DNA of 18,465 bases from Pseudomonadota bacterium (GTDB taxonomy: Bacteria; Myxococcota_A; UBA796; SXON01), in NCBI GenBank assembly GCA_005776735.1, contig SXOM01000339.1, forward strand, positions 1-18,465, given 5' to 3'. The position numbers and the translations under genes are program-made. The notes under the pieces are model-generated. The model worked only from the letters and a program-made list of their open reading frames with translations, searched no databases and was not told the origin of the DNA. Shown here one piece after another: positions 9,401 to 16,366 of the stretch (the stretch's first letter is position 1; each line of letters opens with the position of its first letter).

Positions 9401-10658
9401 CGACCTCGGCCTGAGCCTGACCCACGGCGCCACCACGATGGCGCCGCTCGGCGTCCGGCTCGAGGACATCGCGGTGAACGGGCGCTTCCAGGGGCAACAG
9501 CTCGCGCTCGACCGCGTCTTCGCCCGCACCCGCGCCGGGACGCTCCGGCTCGACAGCGGCGGGGGCGAGATCGAGGCCAAGGGGGTGCTGCAGTTGGAAC
9601 GATGGTTGCCCACGCGGCTCGACGCCACCGTCCACCTCGACCGCGCCTGGCTCTCTGCGACCTCCGACCGCCGCGCCCAGGTCAGCGGCGACCTGACCGT
9701 CGCCGGGAAGGGCCGCAACGTCGACGTCACCGGCGATCTGCGCGTGGAGAGCGCGTTCCTGAACCTCGCCGAGCGCTTCTTCTCCGACCGCTCCGCGCGC
9801 GAGCTGCACCCCGACATCCACGTGCTCCGCCCCGGCGCCCAGGCCGAAGCGGTGGCGCAGGGCGAAGCCGCCCCGTTCCCGTTCACGATCCGCCCGCGGC
9901 TCACCGTCGACCTGGCCCGCCACATGCGCCTGCGCGCCGCGATGCCGCTGCAGGGGGCGTACGGCGACCTCGCCCGGTCGCTCAGCACGGTCGTGGTGGA
10001 GACCGACGTCGACGGCGTGGTGTCGGTGTCGCACAAGGCCGGCGACCTGCGGCTCACGGGCGAGGTCGCGACCGAACGCGGCGAAGCGCGCCTTCTGGGC
10101 CGGCCGTTCGACCTCGCCAACGGCGTGGTGGCGTTCACCGGCGCCGACTACCGCCAGCCCATCCTCGAGCTGCGCGCGGTCCACCACACCACCGATTGCG
10201 GCGACATCGTCGCGGCGATCGGCGGCGTGCCCGGGGCGCCGTCCATCGAGCTGAGCGCCGAGGGCGACGCGCTCCAGGGCGACGACGCGGTGCTGCAGAC
10301 CTTGCTCCTGGGCGCCTGCCCCGACTCGGCGGAGGACCCGGCCGACGACGCGCTCGACCAGACCTTGTCGCTGGTGTCGCAGATGTTGCAGAAGGAGGTC
10401 CAGGACTCGGGATGGGCCTCGGGCGAAGCGGTGCGCATCGAGTCGGTGGAGATCGACGCGACGGGCGCGGGCAGCGTCGGCGTGGCGCTGGGCCGCAACC
10501 TGTTCCTGACCACCGAGCTCGACGGGGCCGCGGAGGCCGACGAGAACACGTTCTCCGTGCGGATCGAGGTCGCGTTGCCGTACCGGCTGTACCTGTCGTT
10601 CGACACGGGCGACCGCGGCGTCAGCAGCTTCGCGATCCGTCGCAAGTGGAGATTCTAG
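6417..10658 (+). CDS. TamB-like translocation and assembly module protein (AsmA-like, DUF490)
   Basis: About 1413 residues from GTG 6417. TamB proteins are anchored in the inner membrane and span the periplasm as a long beta-taco groove. With TamA they help outer membrane protein assembly and, by family knowledge, lipid transport. The N-terminus has one membrane helix (ATLAAGVLVAAGAWVWL). The body is repetitive beta-rich sequence with many short Val/Asp/Gly strands. The C-terminal DUF490 region shows LTGEVATERGEARLLGRPF, then EGDALQGDDAVLQTLLLGA, and ends in KWRF. These are hallmarks of the family, and the length is usual for it. Start: GTG 6417 is the first standard start after tamA, but it leaves no positive charge before the helix. 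CTG 6369 (overlapping the tamA stop, with GGGGAGG upstream) or CTG 6399 would add the Arg-rich stretch GRGRRALRTIAR and fit the positive-inside rule better. The frame stays open far upstream only as a shadow of tamA. Confidence 0.93.
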   Translation: MALWSSPATLAAGVLVAAGAWVWLRTEAGNDWLLARLLPLLQPQAGAIEVGRLRTDLWRQVRVQDVVLRDPDGAALVTVAEAEAEVEAQSLIGRVLPVRRLEVRGLDVRLPDPGVFARMWPSDPAVPPTPWRGLPVEVSVDAAHVEGRADVAGQAFEALRVDVAVHARGKQVAWNLPAAEAQTAAGPLALRSVGVWSPERTVVESAWAQVGDAHPNRVSLGGALDADRLALTLHDVHFDAAGLAPLVPALAALPLAGPVDATGAVRGTVSAPEVTLTLATPGGPVEVSGAVVPQARAWRAAVDTPGLDVDRLTGRSPPVHVRGRVHATGVGWTWPDALEATGGVDVEVQAAGQHVAVTGAVQVAEGVVSLRDVAADGGWVSARVEGEADVPAQRGTFSVERSTARLGRFGVGGSAGFAGRVEVGWPEAGAHVRAVGDLVATELAAADATLRRVEGPVDVSWVAAAPADARATGVADLLLRDLHYQGRGAALGTLHAELGSEVRWELALHEPDRQVAQLDGSVVLATREVVLTALDVELGADTHLRGRGTQRARVVPGGVADAALDLGVGRGRVQVDGGVSTEGSDRLLVNVTDLDLAELGAVLGPETTGWAGRVSGRVGVVGRLAAPTVDGHVEVHGVGIPGRLAGLEGWLTLEADGTSLRVEGEAGDAAHTVLLWDVRLPVQLGRGGVRLTPDGPLSGAVELPPVGLAELRDLLGGVALPEVRTSAAVVLGGTVDAPAADLDVSADLPLGTGGPTVRAWLDGGLHDGVVQARLVLNQAFVSRGDATFAARLDVPRLRSWLDGTTARPEPRTLVSDFGGAVILKQLPVATLRHFADFRADVDGALAGAFAVDGSPFAPRIQGGVNVVDARVGQLRVAPATLELKPFLTGYLVKAELGFATITRPDAREGRFGDTPPAALPTCAARAGDPAGQIGVTGTVPLDPTFDLGRHGLELKIDGAGVPLAAVEAFVPGMADTGGCFGLGGTITGSIAEPRLDLGLSLTHGATTMAPLGVRLEDIAVNGRFQGQQLALDRVFARTRAGTLRLDSGGGEIEAKGVLQLERWLPTRLDATVHLDRAWLSATSDRRAQVSGDLTVAGKGRNVDVTGDLRVESAFLNLAERFFSDRSARELHPDIHVLRPGAQAEAVAQGEAAPFPFTIRPRLTVDLARHMRLRAAMPLQGAYGDLARSLSTVVVETDVDGVVSVSHKAGDLRLTGEVATERGEARLLGRPFDLANGVVAFTGADYRQPILELRAVHHTTDCGDIVAAIGGVPGAPSIELSAEGDALQGDDAVLQTLLLGACPDSAEDPADDALDQTLSLVSQMLQKEVQDSGWASGEAVRIESVEIDATGAGSVGVALGRNLFLTTELDGAAEADENTFSVRIEVALPYRLYLSFDTGDRGVSSFAIRRKWRF

Positions 10659-10753
10659 CCGCGTGTGGGCGGTGCCTCAGGCCCGGCCGCTCGTCGAGCG
10701 TCGACCCGACGGCACCGCGCGCCCCCGCGGCGGGTACCTGGAGGCCGCGCACC

Positions 10754-10773
10754 GCGCGCCGGACGTGGCGCGC
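10754..10773 (+). other. Hairpin in the gap after tamB
   Basis: A perfect 7-bp inverted repeat (GCGCGCC 10754-10760, GGCGCGC 10767-10773) with a 6-nt loop lies about 95 nt after the tamB stop and 60 nt before the next gene. A smaller palindrome (CGCTC-GTC-GAGCG, 10688-10700) lies closer to tamB. Neither has a T tract. The 176-bp gap is the largest within the plus-strand gene run and is the likeliest place for a transcription break. CATCAT at 10805-10810 could be a -10 box (4 of 6), but no -35 box was found at the right distance. Confidence 0.25.
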
Positions 10774-10834
10774 CTCGGGACGGTCGCGGCGCGGGGCCCG
10801 AAAGCATCATAGACTCGCGCACGGGAGTTCCCAC

Positions 10835-12805
10835 ATGCGCTGGTTGGTCTGTCTCTGGCTCGCCGCCGTCGTGCTCGGCGGCCGTGCCCACGCCCAAAGC
10901 CCCGACGCGGCCGTGGTGGGGCGCACCGACGCCGCCGTGGCCAAGGACCCCGAGCTCAAGGCTCCCGAGCTGCCGGGCGGCGAAGACAAGAAGCAGACCG
11001 AGGCCGAGAAGGCGGCGGAGCAGAAGCGCAAGGAGAAGCTCGCGCGGGTCATCATCCTGAAGTGGCAGGGCACCGACACCGACTACACCGACTCCAACGT
11101 GCAGCGCATCGTCAAGTCGCGCATCCAACGCCCGGATGCGCAGTTCTTCCCCGACGTCGACCTGTACCAGGAAGGCCGCAAGGTCAAGGACAACACGGTC
11201 GTGCCGGCGATGCAGCCGGCGGTGGTGCCGTCGCAGAACATCGCCCGGGTGATGGACGCGGTCGACGACGTGGCGCGGGTCCCGTACAACCAGTGGTCGC
11301 CGTCGGACTGGGGCCTCAAGGCGCAGGAGCTGGCCGCGATGGTGGAGCTCTTGTGGTTCGTGGACCGCGTGGAGCTGCGGGAGCCGTTGTTCCTGCTCTA
11401 CGCGCAGATCGGCCGCGCGGCGGAGAACCAGAACGAGGTCATCCCGCCGTTCTACGAGCAGGTGGGGTTCCAGGCGGTCAACTACTACTACTACCTGGCC
11501 GCGATGCTCGCGTTCCAGGACCCGTCGCTGATGTCGAAGCTCACCGACCAGGACCTCAACGCGAGCATCAGCCAGTACCTGACGATGATGCAGCAGGGCG
11601 CGTTCCCGACCCTGAAGATCAACTTCGAGCAGGACGGGATCGACTTCAACCCCGACGACTTCAAGACCAAGTACGAGATCTACCTCAACGGCCTCGCGGT
11701 CGAGCCGGACGAGCAGGGCGAACTCGACATCTTCCTCGGGCGAACCGACATCTACCTCAAGCGCGCCGACAGCGGGCACGGCCTGAGCGAGCGGCTCGAG
11801 GTCACCAAGCTCGAAGGCAAGCGGTACTTCGTGCGGGACGTGGCCCGGAAGAAGATGGGCTTGGACCTCATCGAGCAGTTGTTCCTGCACCTCAACGAGT
11901 GCACGCCGCAGCTCGACGACATGATCCTGAACTACCTCGCGATCTACGCCAAGATCCACGAGAAGGCCGAGATCTACATCGCCGTGCCCAAGGAGGGCAA
12001 CCCCAACAAGACGCAGATCTGGCGCTACGACCGCGCGACCGCGAGCTTGTCCAAGGTGGCCGGCGGCGACGACAGCTTCCCCGTGCACTTCGCCGTGCAG
12101 ATGTCGGGTGGCATCGCGTGGAGCGGGTTTGCCGCGAGCGTGGCCCCGCCGGACGAGAACGACGTCGCGGCCCAGGCGACCGCGGGCGAGCTCGCGTTCA
12201 CGCCGGGCAACTACCTCGACTTCGAGGCGATCCCCGCCTACGTGCCGGTCAACTTCGAGCTGCGCGGGCACTACAACCGGCTGATGATCGGCGTGGGCGT
12301 GGAGGCGGGCATCAACACCGACGCGTCGTTCGTCGACCGGTACATCCTGCCCGGCAACGAAGACGCCGTGGTGTACGACAACGGCAACGACAAGTACGAC
12401 AATCCGAAGGCGGGCGACAGCTTCCAGTTCCAGGACGAGAAGGTCGACGAGGAGAACCCGCCCGACTGGGCGCAGAGCCTCCACTACGAGACCGCCAACC
12501 GCAACCTGTACCTCACCGGCGGCGTCGTGCTCGGGCGCGACGCGGGCCTGGGCCTCGGGCCGCGCATCGCGGCGCGGGTCGGGTGGACCAACCTTCCCTA
12601 CGCACTGCAAACGACCGCACACTTCGGGTGGTCGTTCGCGATTCCGGGAGGGCCCACCGGCCGCATCCGACCGTACGTGGACATCGACGGTCGGGCCGGC
12701 GCCGTCTTCCCGTTCGTGCCCAGCCTGTACCACCAGAGCGCGGACACCGACGTCCCGGTGAGCCCCATCTTCGGGCTCACCGCGGGCATCGGGACGACGC
12801 TGTAG
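10835..12805 (+). CDS. Secreted protein of unknown function with helical core and beta-rich C-terminus
   Basis: 656 residues. I do not recognise a named family. The signal peptide is MRWLVCLWLAAVVLGGRAHA with cleavage before Q21. A charged Lys/Glu stretch (50-70) follows. Residues about 155-255 look alpha-helical and aromatic, with a run of four tyrosines (217-220). Residues 258-325 form a beta-rich module (INFEQDGIDFNPDDF, YEIYLNGL, GELDIFLGRTDIYLKR) that may be a divergent PEGA-like domain. Residues 340-400 return to mixed helix and strand. From about 415 alternating hydrophobic strands (HFAVQMSGGIAWSGF, NRLMIGVGVEAGI, LYLTGGVVLGRDAGLGLG, AHFGWSFAIPGG, IFGLTAGIGTTL) suggest an outer membrane beta-barrel of 8-10 strands. 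Start ATG 10835 has CGGGAG 7 nt upstream and opens the signal peptide. The next gene begins 14 nt after the stop, so the two are probably cotranscribed. Its place after tamAB makes it a possible client, by inference only. Confidence 0.88.
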   Translation: MRWLVCLWLAAVVLGGRAHAQSPDAAVVGRTDAAVAKDPELKAPELPGGEDKKQTEAEKAAEQKRKEKLARVIILKWQGTDTDYTDSNVQRIVKSRIQRPDAQFFPDVDLYQEGRKVKDNTVVPAMQPAVVPSQNIARVMDAVDDVARVPYNQWSPSDWGLKAQELAAMVELLWFVDRVELREPLFLLYAQIGRAAENQNEVIPPFYEQVGFQAVNYYYYLAAMLAFQDPSLMSKLTDQDLNASISQYLTMMQQGAFPTLKINFEQDGIDFNPDDFKTKYEIYLNGLAVEPDEQGELDIFLGRTDIYLKRADSGHGLSERLEVTKLEGKRYFVRDVARKKMGLDLIEQLFLHLNECTPQLDDMILNYLAIYAKIHEKAEIYIAVPKEGNPNKTQIWRYDRATASLSKVAGGDDSFPVHFAVQMSGGIAWSGFAASVAPPDENDVAAQATAGELAFTPGNYLDFEAIPAYVPVNFELRGHYNRLMIGVGVEAGINTDASFVDRYILPGNEDAVVYDNGNDKYDNPKAGDSFQFQDEKVDEENPPDWAQSLHYETANRNLYLTGGVVLGRDAGLGLGPRIAARVGWTNLPYALQTTAHFGWSFAIPGGPTGRIRPYVDIDGRAGAVFPFVPSLYHQSADTDVPVSPIFGLTAGIGTTL

Positions 12806-12819
12806 GTTAGCAACGTCCG

Positions 12820-14310
12820 ATGTTCTCCGTGTTCGCCCTCGCCGCCGCCGCCCACGCCGCCCCCGCGGCGGCTCCGCCCGCCCTGGTGGTGTGGATGTTG
12901 CCGGCCGCGCCCGACGCGGCGGTGGTGAAGCTGGCCGAACGCGAGACCGGCGTGGCCGACCATCGTGCGTGGTCCGACTTCAACTTCACGCCCGAGCCGG
13001 TCACCGCGGCCGACGAAGCCCGCTACGGCGCGCTCGCCACCGTGTTCAAGGACGGGAGCGCACGCTGGGAAGAGTTCGAAGCCGAAGCGGGCGTGGCGCG
13101 GGCCCTGGCCGCCGCGGTGGAGCCGATCGACGTGGTGCCCGGCGCGGGCGAGCGCGCCGCCCTGCAGAGCGCGCTCTTCTGGGAGGGCGCCGGCATCACG
13201 CGCAGCTACCCGGAGGCGCTGTTTCCGAGCCTGCAGGACACCGCGCCGTTCCGCGTGAGCATCGCGGGCAAGAGCGTGGTGCGCCCGTGGGTCGACGCCC
13301 TGGCGCTCGAGCCCAAGCGCGTGCTGGCCCGCGGCGATTTCCCGGACGGCCAGTCGTTCGCCAAGGCGTCGGCGCTGCAGGCCGAGCTCAACCTGCTGCC
13401 GCGCGCCCGCCTCGCGGTCGACGCGCTGCCCCCCGGGGTGCAGGTCGTGGTCGACGGGGTCACCGCGCCCGAGGGCACGCGCGAGGTCGAGCTCGCCCCG
13501 GGCCATCACTACGCCCACCTGCTCGTCGGCGGCGCCGTCGCCGAGCGCATGGAGTTCGACGCGGGGCCGAGCGACACGGTGCCGCTGCGCGCCCTGGTCT
13601 CGCCCGAAGAGCTCACCGCCGCGTCCACCGCGGTGCTCGCCGCGAGCGCCGAGGTCCCGGCCGACGTCGCGACCGGGGTGCGCTCGCTCGCCGGTCGGGC
13701 GGGCAACAACCCGCGCGTCTTCCTCGGGGTGGTCGACGAGAAGGGAAAGCCGCGGCTCGTGGCGTTCGCCGGCGGCGCGGTCGTCGTGAAGAAGCGCCCG
13801 GTCACGTTCCAGTTCGTCGGGGAGCTGGGGGGAGGGGTGCTGCAGTCCAGCGGCTTCTCCGGCGCGCGGGGCCAGGAGCAGCTCACCTACCAGTTCGGCG
13901 GTTCCCTCGGCTTCGAGCTCGGGATCTACAACGCCGCCATCTTCGGCGCGGCCGACCTCGCGCTGTCCCCCTCGTCGCAGATGGCCTACGGCGTCGAAGG
14001 CGCCGAGACGCCGGAGGACAACCAGCAGACCAGCGCCTTCTTCCGCCCCAACGGGGGCGTGGGCCTGTACCTCCCCCGCCCCGAGCCCGGAAAGGTGTGG
14101 TTCCTGGTGGGTGGCAACTACGGCTGGTTCGCCCCCGCCAGCGTCGGGCCGGGCGTGAAGCTGAGCGTGGGCATCCCGCTCGGCGACGACGGCACCTGGC
14201 TGCGCATCACGCTCGACGGTTACCGCGGCACCCAGTCCGAGGGCTTCGTCGGCGCCGGCACGCCCACCTCGTTGGCGTCACTCCGCATCGGGTTCGGTAG
14301 CTTGTTGTAG
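12820..14310 (+). CDS. Secreted PEGA-like domain protein with beta-rich C-terminus
   Basis: 496 residues. The short signal peptide MFSVFALAAAAHAAPA is the reason for choosing ATG 12820; the Shine-Dalgarno sequence is weak. Residues 20-190 form an unknown domain. Residues 196-256 match the PEGA pattern: LPPGVQVVVDGVTAPEG, then a strand and ELAPGHHYAHLLVGG. PEGA domains are surface beta-domains common in Myxococcota. Residues about 290-496 are Gly- and aromatic-rich alternating strands (QFVGELGGGVLQSSGF, YQFGGSLGFELGIYNAAIFGAADLAL, VGLYL, VWFLVGGNYGWFA, GPGVKLSVGIPLGDDG, ASLRIGFGSLL), which looks like a small outer membrane barrel. The plan resembles the preceding gene, from which it is separated by 14 nt. 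No enzymatic motif was seen. Function unknown. Confidence 0.88.
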   Translation: MFSVFALAAAAHAAPAAAPPALVVWMLPAAPDAAVVKLAERETGVADHRAWSDFNFTPEPVTAADEARYGALATVFKDGSARWEEFEAEAGVARALAAAVEPIDVVPGAGERAALQSALFWEGAGITRSYPEALFPSLQDTAPFRVSIAGKSVVRPWVDALALEPKRVLARGDFPDGQSFAKASALQAELNLLPRARLAVDALPPGVQVVVDGVTAPEGTREVELAPGHHYAHLLVGGAVAERMEFDAGPSDTVPLRALVSPEELTAASTAVLAASAEVPADVATGVRSLAGRAGNNPRVFLGVVDEKGKPRLVAFAGGAVVVKKRPVTFQFVGELGGGVLQSSGFSGARGQEQLTYQFGGSLGFELGIYNAAIFGAADLALSPSSQMAYGVEGAETPEDNQQTSAFFRPNGGVGLYLPRPEPGKVWFLVGGNYGWFAPASVGPGVKLSVGIPLGDDGTWLRITLDGYRGTQSEGFVGAGTPTSLASLRIGFGSLL

Positions 14311-14339
14311 CGACCGCGCCGGAGTCCTCGGGAGCGCGC

Positions 14340-14350
14340 TACAGTAGGAC
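14340..14350 (+). promoter_or_regulatory. Possible -10 element (TACAGT) next to the start codon
   Basis: TACAGT at 14340-14345 matches the sigma-70 -10 box at 4 of 6 positions and sits 5 nt before ATG 14351, which would give a leaderless transcript. The AGGA at 14346-14349 is one base from the ATG, too close for a normal Shine-Dalgarno sequence. No -35 box was found 16-18 nt upstream, so support is weak. Confidence 0.22.
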
Positions 14351-15550
14351 ATGCCCCTGTTGCTCGGCCTGACCTTCTCTTCCGCGCTCGCTGCGCCCCC
14401 CACCTACAAGTGGACGGGCGGGGAGACGGCGCGCTTCTACCTGGAGACCGAGATCTACTGGTCTCAGGGGCTCAAGGCGGCGGCACGCGCCAACACCGAG
14501 ACGCGCATCCGCAACCTCGTCATCAAGGCGGAGACCGAGTGCAAGGTGTTCCCGCGCGGGAAGCAGGTCGAGCTCGAGTGCGGGCTGCACTGGATCGACC
14601 TCTCCGGCACCCCGGTCGCCGACCGCCAGGAGAAGGTCGAGACCGTGCTCGCCGACTGGGAAGACTTCACCAAGCCGGTCGAGATCATCCTGCTCATCGG
14701 CCCCGACGGCCGCCTCAAGGAGTTCGACGTCAACAAGTTGCCGTCGAACAACATCCGTGAAGGCCAGCTCGGCGAGCAGATGCGGGCGTTCCTGCGCTCC
14801 GCGTTCGCGCCGATGGACGTGGTGCTCACCACCGACGACAAGGACTGGATCCGCGGCTGGGAGCGGAAGGACCTTGGCTACATGTTCCAGCTCCCCGTGG
14901 CGGACGGCACCGCTGGCGCGGGCACCTACAAGACGCGCCACACCGAGGACCGCCTGGGGTTGGCGCTCCTCTCCACCGAAGGGCGCGCGACGGTGGCGCC
15001 GTCGTCGGCCATCGAGGAGTCCGCCAACGGCGGCCTGATCGACCTCCGCGTGGGCGGCGAAGCGTGGTTCGACCCCGCCACCGGACAGCTCCTGTACTCG
15101 GGGTTCACGACCGACGGACGCAAGGTGGCGTCGTCGTCCACCAGCTCCAACGACCAGTTCATCGCCCAGAACTCGGGGATCCAGCGCATCGCCGCGTTCG
15201 ACCCGGCCCACGCCCCGCCGATCTCTCCGGTGGCCCAGCGCGTCGCCAAGGTGGACAAGCCGCCCGCCGCGCTGCCCGAGGGGGTGGCCCTGGTGCCGTT
15301 CCTCGACCTCGGGATGCAGCCCCTCTTCATCGTCGGCTACCCCCAGGTGGCCCAGCCCTACGACCTGCCCACGTCACAGGTGCGCGCCCGCGTGGTGGTC
15401 GACGCCGACGGTGTCCCCCAGCAGTTCCAGGCGTACCAGGGGTATGAGCTCTTGTTCGAACACGTCGAGCGCGGCCTCAAGGACGCGCGCTTCCCCAAGC
15501 GCAGCGGCCCGTACGCGATCGACCTGGACGTGGAAGTGAGGGCGCGCTGA
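14351..15550 (+). CDS. Secreted protein of unknown function with TonB C-terminal-like domain
   Basis: 399 residues. The signal peptide MPLLLGLTFSSALAA precedes mature PPTYKW. Residues about 20-290 have no family I can name; they are beta-rich, with strands such as YKWTGGETARFYLETEIYW and VEIILLIGPDGRLKEFDV. The last 58 residues (342-399: ARVVVDADGVPQQFQ, YELLFEHVERGLKDARFPKR, AIDLDVEVR) follow the strand-helix-strand pattern of the TonB C-terminal fold, with the typical DxDG turn and the F-P after the helix. There is no membrane anchor or Pro-rich linker, so it is not a standard TonB. The ATG is set by the signal peptide. The gene starts 40 nt after the previous stop, and its TGA shares its last base with the next ATG (TGATG), so the downstream SH3b protein is likely made in a fixed ratio with it. 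Confidence 0.85.
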   Translation: MPLLLGLTFSSALAAPPTYKWTGGETARFYLETEIYWSQGLKAAARANTETRIRNLVIKAETECKVFPRGKQVELECGLHWIDLSGTPVADRQEKVETVLADWEDFTKPVEIILLIGPDGRLKEFDVNKLPSNNIREGQLGEQMRAFLRSAFAPMDVVLTTDDKDWIRGWERKDLGYMFQLPVADGTAGAGTYKTRHTEDRLGLALLSTEGRATVAPSSAIEESANGGLIDLRVGGEAWFDPATGQLLYSGFTTDGRKVASSSTSSNDQFIAQNSGIQRIAAFDPAHAPPISPVAQRVAKVDKPPAALPEGVALVPFLDLGMQPLFIVGYPQVAQPYDLPTSQVRARVVVDADGVPQQFQAYQGYELLFEHVERGLKDARFPKRSGPYAIDLDVEVRAR

Positions 15551-16323
15551 TGGCCCGCGTGGTGGTCGCCGCCTCGGCGGTGATCGTGGCGGCGGGGCTC
15601 TGCTGCGGCGACGTCGCGGAGCGGTTCGGCGGGGGGCCGCCGGCGGGCGAGAGCCGCTTCGTCACCGCGTCTTCGTTGCACCTGCGCGCCGACGCGAGCG
15701 CGGCGAGCGCATCGTTGGTCGAGATGCCGCGCGGCGCCACCGTGGTGGTGACCGACGGGCCGCGCACGGCCGACACCGCGCTCGGCATCACCGGCGAGTG
15801 GGTGCCGGTGTGGTACGGCGGCCAGCGTGGGTATGCGTTCGACGGGTTCCTGCTCCCCGTGAAGCCCCCGCCCGAACGCTGCATCGGCTTGCAGCAGTGG
15901 GCGGAGACCATCGGCTACGCCGGTCCTGCCGTGCCGCTCGGCAGCACCCCCTGCCAGCAGATGGGCATCGGCACCGAGGGCATGTGCGACGAGAACCGGC
16001 GCCAACCGCTCGCCGGGGGCGGCTTCCACCAGGTGAACTCCGGGTACGAGTGGGGGTCGGACACCCTCCACCTCGTCGGGGTGCGCCGGGACGCGGTCTG
16101 GGCGGCCGCGCGGGCCTGCTTCGCCGGCCCGCCCGACCTGCGCAAGGAGCCGTTGCCGACCGTCGGCGGCGAGGTGCCCCGGCTGCAGTTCCCCGACGGG
16201 ACGGTCACCGCGCAGGTCGACGGCCAGAAGGCCGGGTGGGAGTACCCGCAGGGCTGCTGGAGCTACGTCTACGTGACGCAGGTCGGTGACGACGTGGAAA
16301 TCATCTCCGGCGGCGGCTGCTGA
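15550..16323 (+). CDS. SH3b domain-containing exported protein, cysteine-rich
   Basis: 257 residues. The N-terminus MARVVVAASAVIVAAGLCC is a signal peptide; C18 or C19 could be lipidated, though neither has a canonical lipobox. Residues about 36-103 form a bacterial SH3 domain (SSLHLRADASAASASLVEMPRG, VVVTD, EWVPVWYGGQRGYAFDGFL), a fold that usually binds peptidoglycan. The rest (105-257) is an unknown domain with six cysteines (111, 135, 146, 190, 236 and the C-terminal residue 257), suggesting three disulfides in the periplasm. The ATG overlaps the previous stop as TGATG, with GAGG eight bases upstream. The L,D-transpeptidase gene follows 43 nt later, in agreement with a cell-wall role. No catalytic motif was seen. 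Confidence 0.88.
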   Translation: MARVVVAASAVIVAAGLCCGDVAERFGGGPPAGESRFVTASSLHLRADASAASASLVEMPRGATVVVTDGPRTADTALGITGEWVPVWYGGQRGYAFDGFLLPVKPPPERCIGLQQWAETIGYAGPAVPLGSTPCQQMGIGTEGMCDENRRQPLAGGGFHQVNSGYEWGSDTLHLVGVRRDAVWAAARACFAGPPDLRKEPLPTVGGEVPRLQFPDGTVTAQVDGQKAGWEYPQGCWSYVYVTQVGDDVEIISGGGC

Positions 16324-16366
16324 CGCGGGCGGGGAACCGGCGCGCGGCGCCGTGGTCCCAATTCGG

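Noticed and set aside
9179..10834. Upstream extension of the 10835 gene frame through tamB
   Set aside because: Arg/Pro-rich shadow of tamB; the signal peptide and Shine-Dalgarno sequence at 10835 define the start.
16286..16366. Earlier in-frame ATG for the L,D-transpeptidase
   Set aside because: It would overlap the SH3b gene and place 27 non-hydrophobic residues ahead of a good lipobox signal at 16367.
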